A stretch of 35,115 bases of DNA from Promethearchaeota archaeon (GTDB taxonomy: Archaea > Asgardarchaeota > Lokiarchaeia > Sigynarchaeales > SOKP01). Below are positions 31,796 through 35,115 of the stretch, one piece after another. Under the pieces are notes generated by a model. The model had not been told where the DNA came from. It saw only the letters and a list, made by a program, of their open reading frames with translations, and made no database searches. A program made the position numbers and the translations under genes. The DNA lies in assembly GCA_016839635.1 (NCBI GenBank), contig JAEOTV010000141.1, positions 1-35,115 of the forward strand. Direction: 5' to 3'. Every line of letters starts with the position of its first letter. Positions within the stretch are counted from its first letter, which is position 1.

Positions 31796-34195
31796 ATGAT
31801 TAATCAGAGAGATCATATTTGGTCTTTTCCTCTCGTAGGGGGTATTTTAACCCTTATTGGACTTCTTACACCCGCTTCAATAATAGGTCTTAATTTCAAT
31901 TGGATGTGGGGTTTAAATTTTTTGGATATGGATGGTTCTGGAATTTTTTTCTATTTTTATCTCTTCCAATTTCTTTATTACTTAACACCATTAATCATTC
32001 TTCTAACTAGTTCTATCACCTCGATTGTTTTAGCTTTCTTGATAAGAAAAAATAAGGATTTTGAACGTTTCCAGAAGTTATTATACATATTTGGAGGATT
32101 ATTTATATTAGGTTCGATTACATATTTCTTTCAAACTACAATTATCCTATCTTTTTTATGGGGTCTTTTTATTCCTGGTTTTGCAATGATAGCACCGTTG
32201 ATAAGTGGAGCTATTCTTATTTTTGGGACTCTATTTAATACTAAGGTTTTGATACCACGCTCACAAAGATCAGAATTAATCCTCAAAATAAAGAAATTGT
32301 ATCGGAATATACTTTTTTCACTGTGTATTGGAGGAATAGTTTTCTTAGTCGGTTCAATAATTAGTTTTTCGATTATATATTTCTTACCAGGAAATCCAGC
32401 GATAGCTTATCTCCATGCTATGGGAAATTTTACTCCTAGTCCAGCAGAGATTCTCGCTGCAGAACAATTATTAGGTATTCATTTGCCTCCTTTCTTGCGA
32501 TATATAATGTTTTTATGTCAGACTTTTAACGGTAATTTAGGTGTATCTGTTTCTATATCAATGGGGGATCCAGTGGCTGGTTTGCTAGCTACTCGAGTAC
32601 CTCGAATGTTTGAAGTAATTGTATTACCTATTATATTTGTTGTAGGATTAGGTTTTTTACTTGGTAGATTTTTAGCCAAAAAAAGAGGACGATGGTATGA
32701 TAAATTAATTCAAATAGGTTATATGCTAGGCCTTGCATTCCCTGTTTTTATAATTGGATTGGCATGTCAATATTTTCTCGCATATGGTGCGGGCATTATT
32801 CCTGCAGCAGGTTATAAGTCGGCCGCTTTACCAACTCCAACATTAAGAACTGGTTTTTTAATACTTGATTCATTATTGGATGGAAATTGGGCATTAGCAA
32901 TTGATATCTTTTATCACCTATTAACACCAATGATTATTTTAGGTATTGCAACTTTTGCGTTAATAGCTTGGCAAACTCGTTCTCACATGACAAATAAAAC
33001 AGGAAAAAGATCGATTTTAAGCAATACAGTTATTACAAGCAGTATTTTTGGTTTTATCTTCATGTTTTATGTCCTAATCGACACAACATTTAATTTGTCG
33101 GGCTTCGGTGACCTTCTTATAGATTCTTTAATCCTTTATGATTATTTTCTACTAATACGATGTGTTTTTGTGTTAGTCATCGTCCTTGTAATTATACTGG
33201 TTATTTCATCCATATCTTTCAGCCTCTATAAGTTTCTAAAGAGTTTGCATGCCAAACCTAAATCTAAATCAAAATTGGCTGACAAAATCAATGAGGAAGA
33301 TGAAGGTAATGAAATCAAAGCTGAAGGCAATATCAAGGAATATTTAATACATTCGGTGAAAAGACAAGGTAAATTTACAACTGCTTTTAAAATTGTTTTG
33401 GGTGGTCTAAGTGCAGGTCTGTTAATCTTCTTTATTATTATTGCATTATTTCCTCAATTAATAACTCAATATACTTTGCAACAAGCAGCAACTGTTCAAG
33501 CTGGTGCATGGAATCCTCCTTCTCCGGCTCATCCCTTAGGTCAAACCCAACTAGGATATGATGTACAAGGTTTAATAATGTATGGAATAGGTGATTCGAT
33601 GCTTTTTGGTATTATAGCTGCTCTTGTCGGTTTAGCTGGAGGATTACCATTAGGTTATTTAGCAGGAAGATTTCGTAAATGGATACATGGACCAGTTATG
33701 GGACTACTGATATTTTTCTATATCCTTCCAATGATTCTTATTGTACTTTTAGTGAATGCAATTTTTGGAATATATTACGTATTCTCAATGCTACTGGTTG
33801 GTGTTTTATTAATACCAATTTATACGGTTGCTTTCTCTAATATAATATCGGGTAATCTAATAGATGATCTCAAAAGAATGGGTAAGAAAACCCTAAGTCA
33901 ATTACCATTGAATTTAGCATTCGCAGTTTTGATTTACAATGCCTTGGGATTTTTAGGATTTGCATCCCCTTCAATTCCCCAGCAATTAGGAAATCTTATC
34001 TCTACGGCTAGAGTAAATTTATATATGGCGCCATGGGCTACATTTTGGCCAGCTCTCGCAATTTTTGGCATAGTGATAACTTTTATTCTTCTTTATTTAG
34101 TATTCCAAGATTATGGAGCAACACCTGGAACTTTTAAATTAAAATTTAGGAGTATTGAGGAAAATTCTAAATCTCTAGAATTTAGATCAGAATAA
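31796..34195 (+). CDS. Fused DppB-DppC-like permease with extra N-terminal membrane domain
   Basis: 799 aa in three parts. About 1-155: four extra helices with no homologue I recognise. About 165-490: a B-type permease like the 29732 gene (SIIYFLPGNPAIAYLHAMGN; GNLGVSVSI; LLATRVPRMFEVIV). About 525-799: a C-type permease (PSPAHPLGQTQLGYDV). A charged linker of about 40 residues (KPKSKSKLADKINEEDEGNE) joins them. Both halves show the same shortened cytoplasmic loops as the split pair, so the loss predates the duplication or was kept after it. One chain would form the whole membrane channel. The order (B then C) matches the split operon, which suggests fusion of an old BC pair. The ATG follows GAGTTGATTTAA. 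No ATPase or binding protein in the window. Confidence 0.87.
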   Translation: MINQRDHIWSFPLVGGILTLIGLLTPASIIGLNFNWMWGLNFLDMDGSGIFFYFYLFQFLYYLTPLIILLTSSITSIVLAFLIRKNKDFERFQKLLYIFGGLFILGSITYFFQTTIILSFLWGLFIPGFAMIAPLISGAILIFGTLFNTKVLIPRSQRSELILKIKKLYRNILFSLCIGGIVFLVGSIISFSIIYFLPGNPAIAYLHAMGNFTPSPAEILAAEQLLGIHLPPFLRYIMFLCQTFNGNLGVSVSISMGDPVAGLLATRVPRMFEVIVLPIIFVVGLGFLLGRFLAKKRGRWYDKLIQIGYMLGLAFPVFIIGLACQYFLAYGAGIIPAAGYKSAALPTPTLRTGFLILDSLLDGNWALAIDIFYHLLTPMIILGIATFALIAWQTRSHMTNKTGKRSILSNTVITSSIFGFIFMFYVLIDTTFNLSGFGDLLIDSLILYDYFLLIRCVFVLVIVLVIILVISSISFSLYKFLKSLHAKPKSKSKLADKINEEDEGNEIKAEGNIKEYLIHSVKRQGKFTTAFKIVLGGLSAGLLIFFIIIALFPQLITQYTLQQAATVQAGAWNPPSPAHPLGQTQLGYDVQGLIMYGIGDSMLFGIIAALVGLAGGLPLGYLAGRFRKWIHGPVMGLLIFFYILPMILIVLLVNAIFGIYYVFSMLLVGVLLIPIYTVAFSNIISGNLIDDLKRMGKKTLSQLPLNLAFAVLIYNALGFLGFASPSIPQQLGNLISTARVNLYMAPWATFWPALAIFGIVITFILLYLVFQDYGATPGTFKLKFRSIEENSKSLEFRSE

Positions 34196-34203
34196 ATAAA
34201 TCC

Positions 34204-34236
34204 TATTTATTTTTTTATTTTATTTTAATAAAAAAC
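34204..34236. terminator. Bidirectional T/A-rich terminator
   Basis: Between the convergent fused permease gene and the ABC gene lie T-runs on the plus strand (34208-34228) and an A-run that reads as T on the minus strand (34229-34236). Both transcripts would end here in the archaeal way, without a hairpin. Confidence 0.4.
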
Positions 34237-34239
34237 TTC

Positions 34240-35115
34240 TCATACTTGTTCTTTCATTTTTTCTATGTACTCAAGGCTCTGGTGTCTAAAGTAGGTATTA
34301 TATAGTTCCGCATACATCCCTCCTTTAGTCATTAACTCATCGTGGTTTCCTTCTTCAACAATTTTCCCATGGTCAAGTACAATAATCCTATCTACATGAC
34401 GTACTGTCCAGAGTCGATGGGCAATTATTATTGATGTGCGACCTTCAATCGTTTTTTGTAAGGCGTCTTGAATTCGAGTTTCGGTGAAAGGGTCAACTGA
34501 GGCAGTGGCTTCGTCTAAGATTAGAATAGCAGGGTTTTCTAACAATACACGGGCAAAAACAACCAATTGTCGTTGGCCCATTGAAAGGAGATTACCTCTT
34601 TCTCCTACATTTGTATCTAAACCTTTTGAAAGATTATTTACCCAATCTGAGCCCCCAGCATTGTCTAACGCACTAATTGCATCTTCACATGTGGCGGTAC
34701 TACAGCCATATTTTATATTGTTTTCAACTGTATCTGCCCATAAAAATGGTATTTGTGGGATAATACCAATTTGTTTTCTATATTCATCAAGATTATAATT
34801 TCGAATACTGATTCCATCAACTAATATATCTCCACCTTGAAATTCATAAAATCTGGATATTAAATTAGCTAAGCTAGATTTACCAGCCCCAGTATGACCT
34901 ACTATTGCTAATGATTCTCCTGGTTTAATTTTTAATGAAAAATTATCAAATACTTTCTTTCCTTCTTCATATTGAAAAGTAAGGTTTCTAAATTCAATTT
35001 CACCTTTCAATCTCTCAGGAATAATATTATTATTTTGAATAACTACTGGAGGGGTATCGATTATAGAATAGATTCTTTCCGAAGCAGACAATCCTGATTG
35101 AAATTGAGGCCAAAA
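34240..35115 (-). CDS. ABC exporter (MsbA/MDR-like), C-terminal ATPase part, cut by window end
   Basis: The visible 291 residues are the nucleotide-binding domain of a full-transporter-type ABC protein (membrane domain plus ATPase in one chain). Seen: Walker A GHTGAGKSS, Q-loop IGIIPQIPFLW, signature LSMGQRQL (a variant of LSGGQ), Walker B AILILDEATASVDP, and the switch histidine in IIAHRLWTVRHVD. Upstream of Walker A the chain reads FWPQFQSGLSASERIYSIID, the junction from the last membrane helix. The frame stays open through base 35115, so the membrane domain and true start lie outside the window; TTG 35091 is not the start. It is a separate convergent unit, not an importer ATPase for the nearby Dpp-type permeases, because it is fused to its own membrane domain. 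Confidence 0.93.
   Translation of the reverse strand, partial: FWPQFQSGLSASERIYSIIDTPPVVIQNNNIIPERLKGEIEFRNLTFQYEEGKKVFDNFSLKIKPGESLAIVGHTGAGKSSLANLISRFYEFQGGDILVDGISIRNYNLDEYRKQIGIIPQIPFLWADTVENNIKYGCSTATCEDAISALDNAGGSDWVNNLSKGLDTNVGERGNLLSMGQRQLVVFARVLLENPAILILDEATASVDPFTETRIQDALQKTIEGRTSIIIAHRLWTVRHVDRIIVLDHGKIVEEGNHDELMTKGGMYAELYNTYFRHQSLEYIEKMKEQV

Noticed and set aside
34240..35091. TTG 35091 as the start of a stand-alone ABC ATPase
   Set aside because: The frame continues to the window end with residues typical of the membrane-domain junction, so the gene is simply truncated.
34240..35115. This ABC protein as the ATPase of the neighbouring Dpp-type permeases
   Set aside because: It is an exporter-type protein fused to its own membrane domain and lies on the opposite strand.

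Overview
The window looks like a piece of an Asgard archaeon (Promethearchaeota), most likely of the Lokiarchaeia type. This is inferred from content, not from any database search. The DNA is very AT-rich and promoters are archaeal TATA-type. Many starts follow a GGTG/GTGATC Shine-Dalgarno sequence, the complement of the archaeal 16S 3' end. Eukaryote-like proteins sit among archaeal and bacterial-type metabolic genes: a Bud23-like rRNA methyltransferase, a CNOT4-like C4C4 RING protein and a longin-like domain protein. There are no rRNA or tRNA genes, no IS element and no CRISPR array.

Layout. 1-7 kb: a secreted protein, then a minus-strand operon (predicted nucleic-acid-binding protein, CDF-NifX fusion transporter, inositol-phosphatase family enzyme), a bactofilin-like protein, ribosomal protein uS10, and a radical SAM / Bud23-like pair. 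7-12.4 kb: response regulator, rhomboid protease, nucleotide-sugar dehydrogenase, then a 750-base stretch without a conventional gene, followed by small membrane, coiled-coil and RING proteins. 12.4-15.5 kb: a candidate C/D box sRNA, an SRPBCC-like protein, a longin-like protein and an ion/anion transporter. 15.6-24.5 kb: glutamate dehydrogenase, an NfnA-like subunit with an NfnB subunit fused to ferredoxin and FrhB domains, one-chain GMP synthase, and an M3 oligopeptidase. 24.5-29.5 kb: a membrane-anchored extracellular DJ-1/PfpI protein, a GC-rich hairpin locus, a two-gene small cassette, a zinc-finger membrane protein, and a divergent Lrp regulator / glutamine synthetase pair. 29.7-35.1 kb: two paralogous sets of Dpp-type permeases (one split, one fused) and the end of an exporter-type ABC protein cut by the window edge.

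The strongest candidate for something undescribed is at 10051-10644 on the minus strand. Two tandem genes of 45 and 51 codons each carry one in-frame UGA in the shared context T-(S/G)-UGA-G-(M/I). One of them forms a CxxU motif. Each is followed within a few bases of its UAA stop by the same three-stem RNA element, with compensatory base changes between copies. This is what a pair of archaeal selenoproteins with 3'-UTR SECIS elements would look like, although the element does not match the textbook archaeal SECIS. Ordinary gene calling would leave the stretch empty.

Other points of note: the NfnB-FrhB fusion suggests an electron-confurcating enzyme linked to F420 or another deazaflavin/flavin donor. 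All four Dpp-type permease domains appear to lack the EAA coupling helix that contacts the ATPase. uS10 and the longin protein both seem to start at non-standard AUA/AUU codons, each with a well-placed GGTG. gdhA, the Nfn-like pair, guaA and glnA lie within 14 kb and share a nitrogen/glutamate/redox theme, but they are separate transcription units.
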